NCBI GenBank assembly: GCA_001972305.1
Contig: BDDD01001500.1
Location: 73,553 to 137,552, forward strand
Length of the DNA stretch: 64,000 nt
Reading direction: 5' to 3'
From: Cephalotus follicularis
Taxonomy: Eukaryota; Streptophyta; Magnoliopsida; Oxalidales; Cephalotaceae
Position 1 is the first letter of the stretch. Every line of letters begins with the position of its first letter. The notes beneath the pieces were generated by a model, which saw only the letters and a list, made by a program, of their open reading frames with translations, ran no database searches and was not told where the DNA came from. Shown here piece by piece: positions 46,540 through 56,547 of the stretch. Both the position numbers and the translations under genes were made by a program.

Positions 46540-47690
46540 TGTTTTAAAACATCTATCCGTAAGTGCATTGTGAACGCATAAGGTACGGATTTCTCTCGTT
46601 TTCCTTGGTTATCTGATATTTCAAACTGAAAAAAGTTTTGCTATGCTTCTTAGTTTATGAAATTGATAATGTTTTATGGTTTTAACATATTTCAAATATG
46701 AAGTTGGTTTGACATTTTAAATAATTCCGACTTTATTTATATGATAAAAAATGATACGATATATTATGATATGTTATGATCACCTCTTTATAGTGAAGTA
46801 TAAATGAGTTGATAATTTGGGTTATGAAATGTATGTTACGATACCGTTGTGAGCGGTTTCCAAATATGTTATGTGAAAACATATTTTATGTAATTTTAAA
46901 TAAATTTAAAAAAAAAAAAATTTTAAAAAAATTAAAAAAAAAAAAATAAAACCAAAAAAAGGGGAGTACCATAGGCACGTCGTAGGCCTGGCACGGGGAC
47001 GTGACAATTAAGTAGCAGTGTGATTAGTCTACGGCGTCTCTGAGTGTTATGAATAAATCCCATGAGGTGGATTTATGGATCCGCTATGTATGATAGAGGC
47101 GTATGAATCGATTCTAGTTTATGATATGTGATCTGAGTGTGGTCAGATATGTGATATGTGAGAATTGACTTGTGTAGTGCCGTACAATTCAAATCTAATG
47201 GGCATGTGGAATTAGCGCCTCCCTTACCAAATTTATGTTATGTGATATGTATGTGGCTCAGTATGATTTGTGAATCGTAAATGATGTTTTGAAATGTTTC
47301 GTAATTGTTCCGAAAGTTATATGGATTTTATGAAAGAACGAATATGATTTTACGAGTATTTAATCGTTTTAATAATTTAAAATTTCTATTATAAATCTTA
47401 CTACTTTTAAATTTATCGTTTACTATTTTTATTTCCCTTATCCGTACTGAGGTTTGCTCAGCCGCATTTTTGTTTCAATGCGGCAGGTTATAAGGAGCAG
47501 CGGGGGAAAGTGTGAACGAGAGATGACTACCCTATATGTTTGGATCCCAAGGAGTGTGATCCCTATGTTATGTCTAGTGGTCATAAACATTGATAATTAT
47601 GTTTTTATGATTTAAATTGGTAACTTAAATATGTTTTAATATGTTTCTGAATACGATTAATTGTTAAGTTTTTAATGTTTCAGTTATGAT
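46540..47690 (+). repeat. Block inside F's 3' LTR related to the LTR of element B
   Basis: Shared landmarks in reverse orientation to B: the GTACCATAGGCACGTCGTAG word, GCCTGGCACGGGGA, GTGTGATTAGTCTACGGCGT, and TCCGTACTGAGGTTTG followed by GCATTTTTGTTTC...GCGGCAGGTTAT. The corresponding part of B is about 6345..7800. C's LTR lacks this block. Confidence 0.85.
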
Positions 47691-47832
47691 AAGACCGCCA
47701 CGTTTTTGGCTAATAAAGTAATGTTATGATTAGTTAAAGTTATGTTTATGCTCAGATAAGTCGTGTTATGTTAAGATAGGTTCTGCTTTATGTCCTGTGA
47801 CAACTCCCGCCGTCCGGGGGTGTTACAATAAT

Positions 47833-48606
47833 AGTTTTCTAATTATAATTAATGAGATTAATTACCTTAATGAGATTAAGGTAAATTAGAATCCTAGAAG
47901 GATTGGAAGACTTCTCCTAGAAGGATTGGAAGACTTCTCCTATAAGGAGTATGAGACTTCTCCTAGAAGAAAAAGAGTTTTTCTATTTACCCAATCAATT
48001 GTCTATATTTTTAGAAATATATCTATCAAATTTATTTGTTGATTCAATGAGATTGAATATGCATGATGGTATGGCTATGGACATGACCTAGTTTGTCTTA
48101 TTTAATTCAAATGTTGAATGTATGGTTTTTATTTTTCATATTTTCGGGTTGTAATAACTTTTGAGACTTTCATGTCTCTCTTCTCTCTCTTAATTTGTAT
48201 CTATAATTCTTCTTCACCTCCTTGTAATTCCTATTGATTTATTTCAAGGTTTCTGTAGTTTATAGTTGGTTTAAGTAATTGAAGAGCGAGCGTCGCAGCG
48301 GAAGCCAGTTGGAGGAGAATGAAGATATTACAAGACCCATGCATGTGTGGGAACGAATGTATGATTGTAATAACATACCTAGGAATGAGACCAGTAGCTT
48401 GTTTGAGAGTCAAACAAGTTACAGTAGTAAAAGTCCATAACCTGCCATTAGTTATTAGTATGTATGCGATGCATGTCTAAATTTTCCCCTTAGAGGTTCC
48501 AACGACCTCTCCATATTATGCCATGTACCTGTAATTTGATTAATAAAAGTTTGGCTAACAATAATAATAATGATGAGATTTATATTATTATTCCTCAATT
48601 ATACCA
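47833..48606 (+). repeat. AT-rich LTR-like segment before the gag of element H
   Basis: Its start (TTTTCTAATTATAATTAATGAGATTAA) resembles 38990..39020 of the upstream LTR-like segment. It has a CT-rich stretch near 48175 and ends TTATACCA, followed by TGATATCAAG, a degraded PBS. I read it as the end of H's own 5' LTR, or a second, diverged LTR of the same family. Its start is not resolved because F is inserted beside it. Confidence 0.5.
47893..47984 (+). repeat. 23-bp tandem repeat with GAAGACTTC palindrome
   Basis: CCTAGAAGGATTGGAAGACT-type units start at 47893, 47916, 47939 and 47962. Each carries a short GAAGACTTC palindrome, degenerate in the third unit and lost in the fourth. Confidence 0.88.
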
Positions 48607-48678
48607 TGATATCAAGTTAAAGCGAAACGGACACAAGAGAATGTTCGGTCGTTGCCTTCTGCCATTGCAACTGATATA

Positions 48679-49020
48679 GATGCTTTTGGAAATTGTAAGT
48701 GTTTTGGCCCCCGTCAAGGCTTGCTTTTTCTATGGACATCTATATGAGTTGAAAATGAGATGTACATACAGATGAATTGTGAAAGTGAATGTTTTGGCCC
48801 CCGTCAAGATTCACATTCATTGATTCATTGTGTGTTGGATGGTAGGTTAAACTTGACTAGAATACATATGACGTTTTGGCCCCCGTCAAGGTCATGTGTA
48901 GACTAGAGGCAAAAGCGATGATCGGGAATCATGTTATTGCATGGTTGGCAAGAGTTTGCCTAACTACAAGATTCAGTATAGCGTTTTGACCCCCGTCAAG
49001 GTTATGCTGAGTATGTTGTA
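48679..49020 (+). other. Four hairpins with one constant loop in the leader of element H
   Basis: The 18-base word GTTTTGGCCCCCGTCAAG occurs at 48701, 48791, 48873 and 48983 (the last with one G to A change). Each copy is flanked by different sequences that pair with each other: 48688..48700 with 48719..48731; 48779..48790 with 48809..48820; 48857..48872 with 48891..48906; 48971..48982 with 49001..49012. Stems have 6-12 consecutive pairs including G-U. Smaller hairpins lie between the third and fourth (ATGAT/ATCAT at 48918; GGCAA/TTGCC at 48943). No frame is open across the region. It lies 220-550 bases before the gag ATG. Packaging, dimerisation or translation control are possible roles. Confidence 0.85.
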
Positions 49021-49233
49021 GGACACTGATCCCCACTCGAAAATGAGATCCACGAGACTTGGATTGTTATTTCTGGTCTCCCATAATATTTGAGGGTTAT
49101 GGGATTCGCGTAAAACAGTGGGAGCCTGAGAGGAAAAACACCTAAAAGATTAAAGACCAAATTTGTATGGTTATAAACATTTAAATTGAATTTAGATGAA
49201 TATTGTCTTTATTTTATATTTGTAGAAATCACA

Positions 49234-50145
49234 ATGACAAACCCCCTCACTGTAATTCTTGAGAAGAATGAGTTGACAGGTTCAAATTATGTGGACTGGC
49301 TACGGAATGTCAGAATAGTTCTAAATTCTGAGGACATAGAGAATGTCCTAGAGGCCCCTATGCCAGCACTGCCTACTGAAGATGCCTCAACCAAATATCG
49401 TGCCATTTATAAGAAATGGGTGGCTGATGAAAAGAAAGTCAGAAGCTGCCTAATGGCATCGATAAGCAATGCCTTACAAGTCCTGCATGAATCGATGCGA
49501 GACTCTAGGGAAATTCTCCTACATCTCCGCGAATTATACGAAGAGACTAGTAGGAATGCTCGGTTCCTGCTCACTCCTGAGCTGTATGGCACTAAAATGG
49601 CTGAAGGATCTTCTGTTAATGATCATGTCCTTAAGATGATCAATGCGATTGAACGTCTTGCTGCTCTTGGCATCATTCAGGATGCTGAATTAAGCACTGA
49701 TCTGATCCTTCACTCGCATCCACCTTCCTTCTCTGGTTTCATCACCAATTTTAACATGAATAGGATATCAGCTACTCTGCTTGATCTTCTAAACATTCTG
49801 AGGGAAGCCAAAGTGAACATGAATAAGGGCAAGGCACCAGTCATGATGGTAGGACAGTACCGTAGGCCCAAGAGGAAGGGCAACTCCAACCTTGAGAAGG
49901 GGAAGACTAAAATTGGGACAATACCACCACGACCGCCATCTTTCAAACTAGAGAAATCCAAACCACATAATCAGACAAACCAGCAAGCTGTTGCTGCGCC
50001 GGACACTGTCGCAAGAGTTGCACCTGCTGAGGAGTCTGCCTCAGGAGATCCTGCTAAGGGACCGTGCTTCCATTATGGGTAGCCAGGACATTGGCAAAGG
50101 AACTGTGTTACATTCCTTAGATCAATTGGAAAATGTATGCCCTGT
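49234..50145 (+). pseudogene. Gag of Copia element H
   Basis: The likely start is ATG 49234 (MTNPLTVILEKNELTGSNYV), although the frame opens at 49186. The product has the Copia gag layout: LTGSNYVDWLRNVRIVL, YKKWVADEKKVRSCLMAS, LRELYEETSRNARFLLTPEL, GSSVNDHVLKMINAIERLAA, then a basic, proline-rich tail. The nucleocapsid knuckle near 50070 reads PCFHYG-stop-PGHWQRNC: the second cysteine is tyrosine and the next codon is TAG. The gag core is open for nearly 290 codons, so decay is moderate. Confidence 0.88.
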
Positions 50146-50169
50146 TTGTCTTATATAGTGGTGAATATG

Positions 50170-50792
50170 AATATTACTGATTCATCTTCCTAGATTTTAG
50201 ACAGCATATGTGGTACCCACATATGTTGTAATTTACAGGCTCTCATGGACCGAAGAAACCTTGAGAAGGGTGAGGGAGATCTACGGCTTGCGGATAGTTC
50301 AATAGTTGAAGCCATAGCCATAGGATCAATTTATATTTTGTTGCCTGTGGGCCAAAGTTTAGAACTCAAACGTTGTGTTTATTCACCCCACATTTTGCAT
50401 AATATTATTTATATTCCAGTATTAGATGCTGGAGGTTTTCATATTATTTTTAAAGACAAGTGTTGTTCTATTTTATTTAATAATATGATTTATGCAAAAT
50501 GTTTCCTTCATGATGGATTATATATATTGAGTAAACATGAGATTGTTTTCAATATGCAAAAGAAAGAGAGATGAAGTTAATCAATCCTACCTATGGCATT
50601 GCATACTCGGTCATATAAGTGAGAAAGGAGTCCGCTGGTTAATCTGGGATGGATATTTTGATTTTTCAACGTATCAACCACTTCCAACTTGTGAATCCTG
50701 CCTTAAAGGTAAAATGACCAAATCTCGCTTCACAGGGAAAGGGGAAACGACCCCAGAACTGCTAGGTCTAGTACATAATGATGTATGTGGAC
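50170..50792 (+). pseudogene. Protease and integrase N-terminal region of element H, cut by element E
   Basis: Protease-like: LDSICGTHICCNLQAL near 50197 (the usual DSG is DSI), then LEKGEGDLRLADSSIVEAIA, LKRCVYSPHILHNIIYIPVL and LDAGGFHIIF. After a one-base frame change near 50565 come the integrase zinc region YLWHCILGHISEKGVRWLI with CESCLKGKM and HNDVCG, which holds the first catalytic aspartate. The frame is broken at 50793 by element E and continues at 58886. A stop sits near 50192. Confidence 0.87.
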
Positions 50793-51965
50793 TAAAATAA
50801 AACACTCTTGCAATATACAAGAGGGGGGTGAGTTGAATATTGAAGTAAATATCTGAAATTTAAAAACTTTAAATGTAAAGAGTCAAGGAAAGAAAAACTT
50901 CTCCAAATTTAGAGTGGTTCGACTAACTCTTGCCTACGTCCACTTTTCCCAAGGGAGCTCCTTGAGTTTCCACTATCTCGAATTGATTAAGGCAGCAATT
51001 CGTTACACCTTACAACTTCGTGATTGACCTCAATCACAAGACCTTGACCTCAAGACCTTAGAGGATTCTCCTCTTTTACAAGTAATAGTGAAAGTGTTTA
51101 CAAGATAACCTCTCAAATGGATTGATATGAATAATACAGCTCTTAATATGAAACACTCAGAAAATCTCAAAGGATAGAGCTTAGAAGCTGTTTAGAACAC
51201 TATGGAGCACTTTGAGCTTTTTACACACTAGTATGCTTGAATTTGATCTCTCTTTTGATGTTGTGTAATTCTTGTTGAATTGATGTAGTTCAGTGTCTTC
51301 TTCTGAGGTTTCAGTCTTCCTTTTATAGGCAGAAAAGATTTGTAGCCGTTTCATAAATCATGGAAGCTTTTGATTTAAAAATTCGTAGTTGCAATCTTTG
51401 AATTTTGTCTTTTGCTGACATAAAGACGTTGATGTCTTTGTAAAGGCGTCGATGTCTTTGTTAGTTGATAGCCGTTGGAAGTGCGCGTACTAGCCGTTCC
51501 ATGTTTCCCGGGTCAAACCATTTTAAAAAGACGTCGATGTCTTTTTAAAGGCGTCGATGTCATTTCTGGGAAATCTCCAGCATTTGAATCTTTGAGCATC
51601 ACATCGACTTCTTCTGTAGGGGTCGATGTCTTTTCTGGGAAGTGCAGGTAGCTCTAGAAAGGCGTCGATGTCTATGGAAAGGCGTCGATGTCTTTTGTAC
51701 GGACGTCGATGTCTTTTCATGTAGGGATCGATGTCTTCATTGAAAATTGACCTGTAACTTCTGTCACTAAAGACGTCGATGTCATTTTGAAAGGGATCGA
51801 TGTCTTTCTGTACGGACGTCGATGTCATTTCTTGAGGGTCGATGTCTTCTTTTGCAGATGAGTTTTGCTTTGGTATTGAACATTGTAATTTCTTGCACAT
51901 CAAGTAAACTTGTTAAATGCAAATATGTTATCATCAAAACAAGGATTGAGACTGAATCGTCAACA
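50793..51965 (-). repeat. 3' LTR of element E
   Basis: In E's orientation it runs from TGTTGACGATTC to ATTTTA; the outer end has one base changed from TTTCA. It holds the GACGTCGATGTC array and has one 20-bp unit more than the other LTR. ORFs through it are shadows of the repeats. Confidence 0.92.
51421..51850 (-). repeat. Array of AAGACGTCGATGTCTT near-palindromes, 3' LTR of E
   Basis: Centres (TCGA) begin at 51429, 51449, 51534, 51554, 51604, 51623, 51665, 51685, 51706, 51728, 51776, 51797, 51819 and 51839. Adjacent steps are 19-22 bp; larger gaps are 42, 48, 50 and 85 bp, near multiples of the step. In E's orientation this is about 125-540 bp into the LTR, probably U3. Confidence 0.9.
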
Positions 51966-52618
51966 ATCTCCCCCTTTTTGATGATGACAAAAATTTGCTC
52001 AAAAGGCATAAATTAAAGTAATACCAATTTAAAACATACAAGCAAATACCAATAGAGATATCTTATAATGTAAACAATGTTAATAGGAAAGTTTCTGTGC
52101 AATATCAATAAGCAATGAGTTATGCTGTTTGAGAGTTCTATCTCCCATATAAATCAAAAAACTCTAGCATAGCATTGAGCCTTTTCTCTTGAGCCATTTC
52201 TCCAAAAAACTAACATTTTGAGCTTTATCATTTTGAGCCATTTCTCCCCCCTTTTTTGTATAGCATCAAAAAGTTCTACAAAAGGCAGAAATCATTAGCT
52301 CCCCCTTAATAAAAGCAAGGGTGAAAAGAATATGATCATAGGCATTATGCACAAAATATCAAAATATCAGCAATGAACATAATTATCGGTAATAATTGAG
52401 AAAACACATTCATTCAACACAATTATATCACAATTCATAAACATATAAAACTGTATAAACATCATCTCATAAACACAATCATAAAAACATATAATTCCAT
52501 TAACAAACTTTGTTCTCACACAAAATTTATAAAAAGAAATTACAAATGAACACTATGGTTCATTACAACAATCAAACATACAAGAAACAAAACAGGTAAA
52601 AATAACAGCAACAAGCAA
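51966..52618 (-). other. Polypurine tract and AT-rich 3' spacer of element E
   Basis: The minus strand reads AAAAAGGGGGAGAT next to the LTR. The rest is AT-rich with a second G-run (GGGGGGAGAAATGGC, near 52240) that might serve as an additional tract. No gene seen. Confidence 0.7.
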
Positions 52619-53932
52619 TCAAGAGGCAGCAGGGGGGGCATCAGAATCAGAGTCATCGCCCGAAGTCTCTTCGCAACCATCAATAGTCTTGGAATCGGCG
52701 AGTTTTCGTTCCATTCTTTTGAGACATCTCCTTACGACTTTTAGATCGTAGTAGATAGTGTCATCGATGTTATCGAAATCGGAGCGAATCGTCGCATGAT
52801 CTTTTTCCAAGCTAGTGAGCCGCGTGTTGACTTGCTCAAATTTCTCTTCAAGCGAGGCTGGCATAGAATCAAATTGAGAACATAAACTCCATCACCCTGT
52901 CAAAATCAGTAGAGGATGAGGTTCCTTGAGCTTGAGCCTGAGTAGGTGCAGATTCTTCGTGTGCTTCCCAAGGAGGATTCTCTTCTTGCTCTTCCCTTGC
53001 AATCCTTTGCACTTGATCAACTTTGGGGCAATAAGTCCTAATGCCTTCTTGCTTTTTCCACCCCATTCTATTCATAGTGCTCTTGTTGTAAGTGTCCTCT
53101 TTCTTCAATTTCGTTGCAATTTCACCTTCTAGCCGAATTTGATGATGTTGGAAGACTTTGGTGAGGATTGAACCGAATGGTAGAACATATTTCTCTTGAG
53201 AGAATGCTCTCACCATAGTCTTGAGCATGAGAAGGGGAAAACAGAATTCAATTTTGGAGAGGATGCACCACATGAGAAAAACTTGCATCCGGGACAACTT
53301 TGCATACCCTCCACCGGTGGGTAGAAATTGATGTACAATGAGATGGTGGAGGAGCCTATGGTCAACTGATAATCTATTGGTGGTTAGTGCCATATTGGGA
53401 TGAATATTTGGATCATTTGGGTAGAGAATGGACAAAATTTGGTTAGGGTGAAAACCCTCAACCTCCGCCCATTTTTTGTGTTCAAAAATGTATAAACCGG
53501 TATGTGGAATGTGTAGAATAGAGGCTAGAATCCTAGCATCTAGATAAATTCTCTGCCCTTTAACAGAAGAGGAGAGTGCAAATTCCTCATTGGGGCTTGA
53601 AACAATCCGAAGGTTCATGTAAAATTCCTTGACCAATTTTATGTAAAAAGGGTCAAAAATTTGTACAAGGGGAATGAGGTGTAAGTCCTCAAGCCAGGAA
53701 ACAAAAGAAAACTCAGAGGAACAGAAATCTAAATCGATATTTCTACCTCCCATAACCCTTTTATCAACAAAAACCACATTTCTCAATGGGACTTGCTCTT
53801 TGGATTTGGAATCCGATTGGAGAGCAGGGTCAGGAGAAGGTTCTCTAATCTCAAGTCTCTGCCTTTTGGAGATTTCTTAGGCTAAGAGGAAGATACAGCC
53901 TTCTTTTTGGTAGCTTGTTTTGACCTAACCAT
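52619..53932 (-). pseudogene. Extra ORF of element E: plant transposon-type protein with C-terminal coiled coil
   Basis: The best start is ATG 53932 (MVRSKQATKKKAV), a basic N-terminus interrupted by a TAG and a frame change. The main open part, 53786..52869, contains VKGQRIYLDARILASILHIP, WAEVEGFHPNQILSILYP, HRLLHHLIVHQFLPTGGGYA and LMWCILSKIEFCFPLLMLKT, the pattern of the 'putative plant transposon protein' domain (Pfam family I recall as Transposase_32; not searched). A frame change near 52870 leads into 52864..52619, a predicted coiled coil (FEQVNTRLTSLEKDHATIRS) with an acidic tail GCEETSGDDSDSDAPPAAS. It lies between RNase H and the 3' LTR, where some Copia families carry an extra gene. 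Its function is unknown; no membrane segment or signal peptide is visible, so I do not call it envelope-like. Confidence 0.8.
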
Positions 53933-54125
53933 TTTTACAAACAGTTGGTGAGCACAATGGAAAGACACAAAGAATGATAAAGACAGACGGATTGGAGGAG
54001 ATGAAATTTTTTTTTGAAGTTGGAGAAAGATTCAGAGGATTGTTTACGACCTACTAGAATGATTTTTCAAAGAAAAAATAAAGAGAGTAGAAATTTTTGA
54101 AAAATCAGAATAGGGTAAAAGTGTA

Positions 54126-54430
54126 TAATGAGCATGAGATCGACGTTTTTATGAAGAAGTCGATTTCTGAGTTAAGGACGTCGACGTGATTAAAAAGAAG
54201 TCGACGCGTTCTTTAAATGAACGGAAGAAATCGATTCAGAAAACGCTGCGTTTTGAAAAGCATCGACGCGTTTTAAAAGAAGTCGACGGGTTTCAGGGAA
54301 ACAAAAAGAGATCGATGTTTTTAAAAGAGATCGACGTGATTTTCATAAGTCATAACGTTTTGCAGAAAAGAAGTCGACGTGTTTTTGTAAAGCATAGAAT
54401 TTCCAGAAAAGAAGTCGACGTTTTTGTAAA
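54126..54430 (-). repeat. Internal array of TCGA near-palindromes between pol and the extra ORF of E
   Basis: AAGTCGACGT/GATCGACGTT-type words with centres at 54140, 54160, 54181, 54201, 54231, 54263, 54283, 54312, 54331, 54350 (TCAT), 54374, 54395 (degenerate) and 54415. Steps are mostly 19-21, with some 24-32. The spacers are A-rich. The array lies directly upstream of the extra ORF in reading direction. Confidence 0.85.
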
Positions 54431-54522
54431 ACAGAACAGAAAATCAAGCAAAAACAGAGCAATCATCAAAAATCAATCATCACATGCATTCAATTAAAAC
54501 AATCATTCAAGCATAATAAACA

Positions 54523-56546
54523 TCATTCAAGCTCACATAAACCTAATTCTCTTCTAAATTTAGAAAAAGAATTTTCATCTAGGGGTTTTGTGAAAATATC
54601 CGCCACTTGTTTTTCGGTGGGAATATACTCTAAAACAATGTCACCACTTTCTACATGTTCTCTTAAGAAATGGTATCTAATATCAATGTGCTTAGTCCTA
54701 GAATGATGAACTGGGTTCTTAGCAATACAAATGCTACTAGTATTATCACATTTAATAGATACATCCTTAACATATATACCATAATCAACCGATTGTTGCT
54801 TTTGCCAAAGAATTTGTGCACAACAACTACCTACTGCAATATATTCAGCTTCGGTGGTAGATAAATCTACTGAATTTTGCTTTTTACTAAACCCAGAGAC
54901 AAGCATGCTCCCTAGGTATTGGCATGAGCCACTAGTGCTCTTGCGGTCAACTTTATAACCACCAAAGTCGGCATCCGAGTAAGAATGTAAATCAAAACTA
55001 GAGTCTCAGGAATACCACAAGCCTAATGTAGGTGTGTATGCAAGATATTTAAAAATACGTTTCACAGCTAATAAATGGGATTCTTTAGGATTGGATTGAA
55101 AACGGGCACACAAGCATACACTAAACAAAATATCGGGTCTACTTGTGGTTAAGTACAGTAAAGATCCTATCATACTTCTATAAAGCTTTTGATCGACATG
55201 TTTACCTTGTTAATCGTTGTCAAGCTTTGTAGAGGTGCTCATAGGAGTCTTGCTTGTTTTAGCATTCTCCATTCCAAACTTCTTCAGAATATCCTTTGTA
55301 TATTTTGTTTGATTGATGAAGATCCCATCTTTGTTTTGTGTGACTTGTCGTCCAAGAAAATAGTTGAGCTCTCCCATTAAACTCATTTCAAATTTAGATT
55401 TCATGGTATTTGAAAAATCCTTGCATAAAGAGTCATTAGTAGATCCAAAGATAATATCATCAACATAAATTTGAACAATAAGTAAATCATTACCTTTAGA
55501 TTTTGTAAAGAGAGTAATATCAACATTAACACGTTTAAAATTGTTTTCAATTAAAAACTTTGTCAACCTCTCATACCAAGCACGAGGGGCTTGTTTGAGT
55601 CCATATAAAGCTTTGTTCAATTTGAAAACATGATTTGGAAAGTGAGGATCCTCAAAACCTTTAGGTTGTTCAACATACACCTCTTCTTTAATAAAACCAT
55701 TTAAAAAGGCGCTTTTCACATCCATTTGATATAACTTGAAATTATTAAAACAAGCAAATGCAAGCAACAAACGAATGGATTCAAGTCTAGCAACCGGTGC
55801 ATATGTCTCATCATAGTCTATTCCTTCTTCTTGTGAATAGCCTTGGGCAACTAGTCTAGCCTTGTTTCTAATGATGATCCCTTGATTATCCATTTTGTTT
55901 CTAAAAACCCATTTAGTTCCTATAACCGAATGGTCCTTTGGTCTAGGTACTAAAAACCAAACTTTGTTTCTTTCGAATTGGTTTAGCTCTTCTTGCATAG
56001 ATACAATCCAATTTTCATCTTTTTCGGCTTCTACAAAGTTCTTGGGTTCTAGGTGAGAAAGGAATGCAACATAGTTACAAGTGTTTGCTCTAGATCTAGT
56101 CCTAATGCCTTGTTGAATGTCACCTATGATAGCCTCCTGTGGGTGGTCTCTAACTACCTTATAAGTCTTATCTATAAGTTCTTTTTGGTAGCTATCCTTA
56201 GGTTCTACATCTATGTCGTCCGATGGTTCATGAAAATCTATACTATCATGCACATGTGAAGAAGAATCATGTAACTCATCGAAAACAACATGCATAGATT
56301 CTTCTACTAATAAAGTACGCTTATTGAAGCATCTATAAGCTTTACTAGTAAGAGAGTAACCAAGAAATATACCTTCATCCGCTTTAGAATCAAACTTACC
56401 AAGTTGATCTTTTCCATTGTTGTGTATGAAGCATTTACATCCGAAGGCACGAAAGTAACTAATGTTAGGCTTTCTCTCCTTCCATAACTCGTATGGAGTC
56501 TTTTTGAGAATTGGCCTTATTGATGTTCTATTTAAAATATAGCATG
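54523..56546 (-). pseudogene. Integrase C-terminus, RT and RNase H of element E
   Basis: The first part (56546..56296) shows the integrase C-terminal blocks YFRAFGCKCFIHNN and DEGIFLGYSLTSKAYR. RT at 56295..55210: WVFRNKMDNQGIIIRNKARL, YAPVARLESIRLLLAFA, QMDVKSAFLNGFIKEEVYVE, LYGLKQAPRAWYERL, catalytic YVDDIIFGS and YFLGRQVTQNKDGIF. Stops TAA at 55210 and TGA at 55006..55008 lie in the same frame. RNase H: YSDADFGGYKVDRKSTSG, STTEAEYIAVGSCCAQILW, TKHIDIRYHFLREHV and ending LGLCELE. All are typical of Copia; gene order IN-RT confirms the superfamily. The upstream part of integrase is missing. Confidence 0.93.
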
Positions 56547-56547
56547 N

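Larger units (their letters stand above)
39716..47827 (+). mobile_element. Element F: Ty3/Gypsy (Tekay/Del-like), near full length, unequal LTRs
   Basis: Target duplication ATAAT (39711..39715 and 47828..47832). The 5' LTR is 39716..40248 (533 bp) and the 3' LTR is 45018..47827 (2810 bp); their ends match, but the 5' copy lacks about 2.28 kb. Internal: PBS, one long gag-pol frame from 40420 with eight stops and one frameshift, and a polypurine tract. Proteins are close relatives of those in C. Confidence 0.93.
45018..47827 (+). repeat. 3' LTR of element F, full-length and mosaic
   Basis: 2810 bp. The first 1.5 kb resembles the LTR of C (minus strand) and includes the CAGTCGACTG array. About 46540..47690 resembles the LTR of element B instead, and the last 130 bp return to a C-like end. 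It contains an A-rich run at 46907..46960. No gene. Confidence 0.9.

Noticed and set aside
46907..46960. Poly(A) tail of a retroposed gene or LINE
   Set aside because: It lies inside F's 3' LTR, mixed with T-runs, with no LINE or SINE sequence upstream and no target duplication.
51523..51903. ORFs rich in DIDVF or KRHRR repeats across the TCGA arrays (also 58539..58823, 60667..60939, 61693..62064, 62860..63093)
   Set aside because: They follow the DNA repeat, lie in LTRs, change frame where spacing is not a multiple of three, and differ between paired LTRs. They are shadows, not proteins.
52619..53932. Envelope gene in element E
   Set aside because: No signal peptide or membrane segment is visible; the sequence fits a plant transposon-type domain instead.
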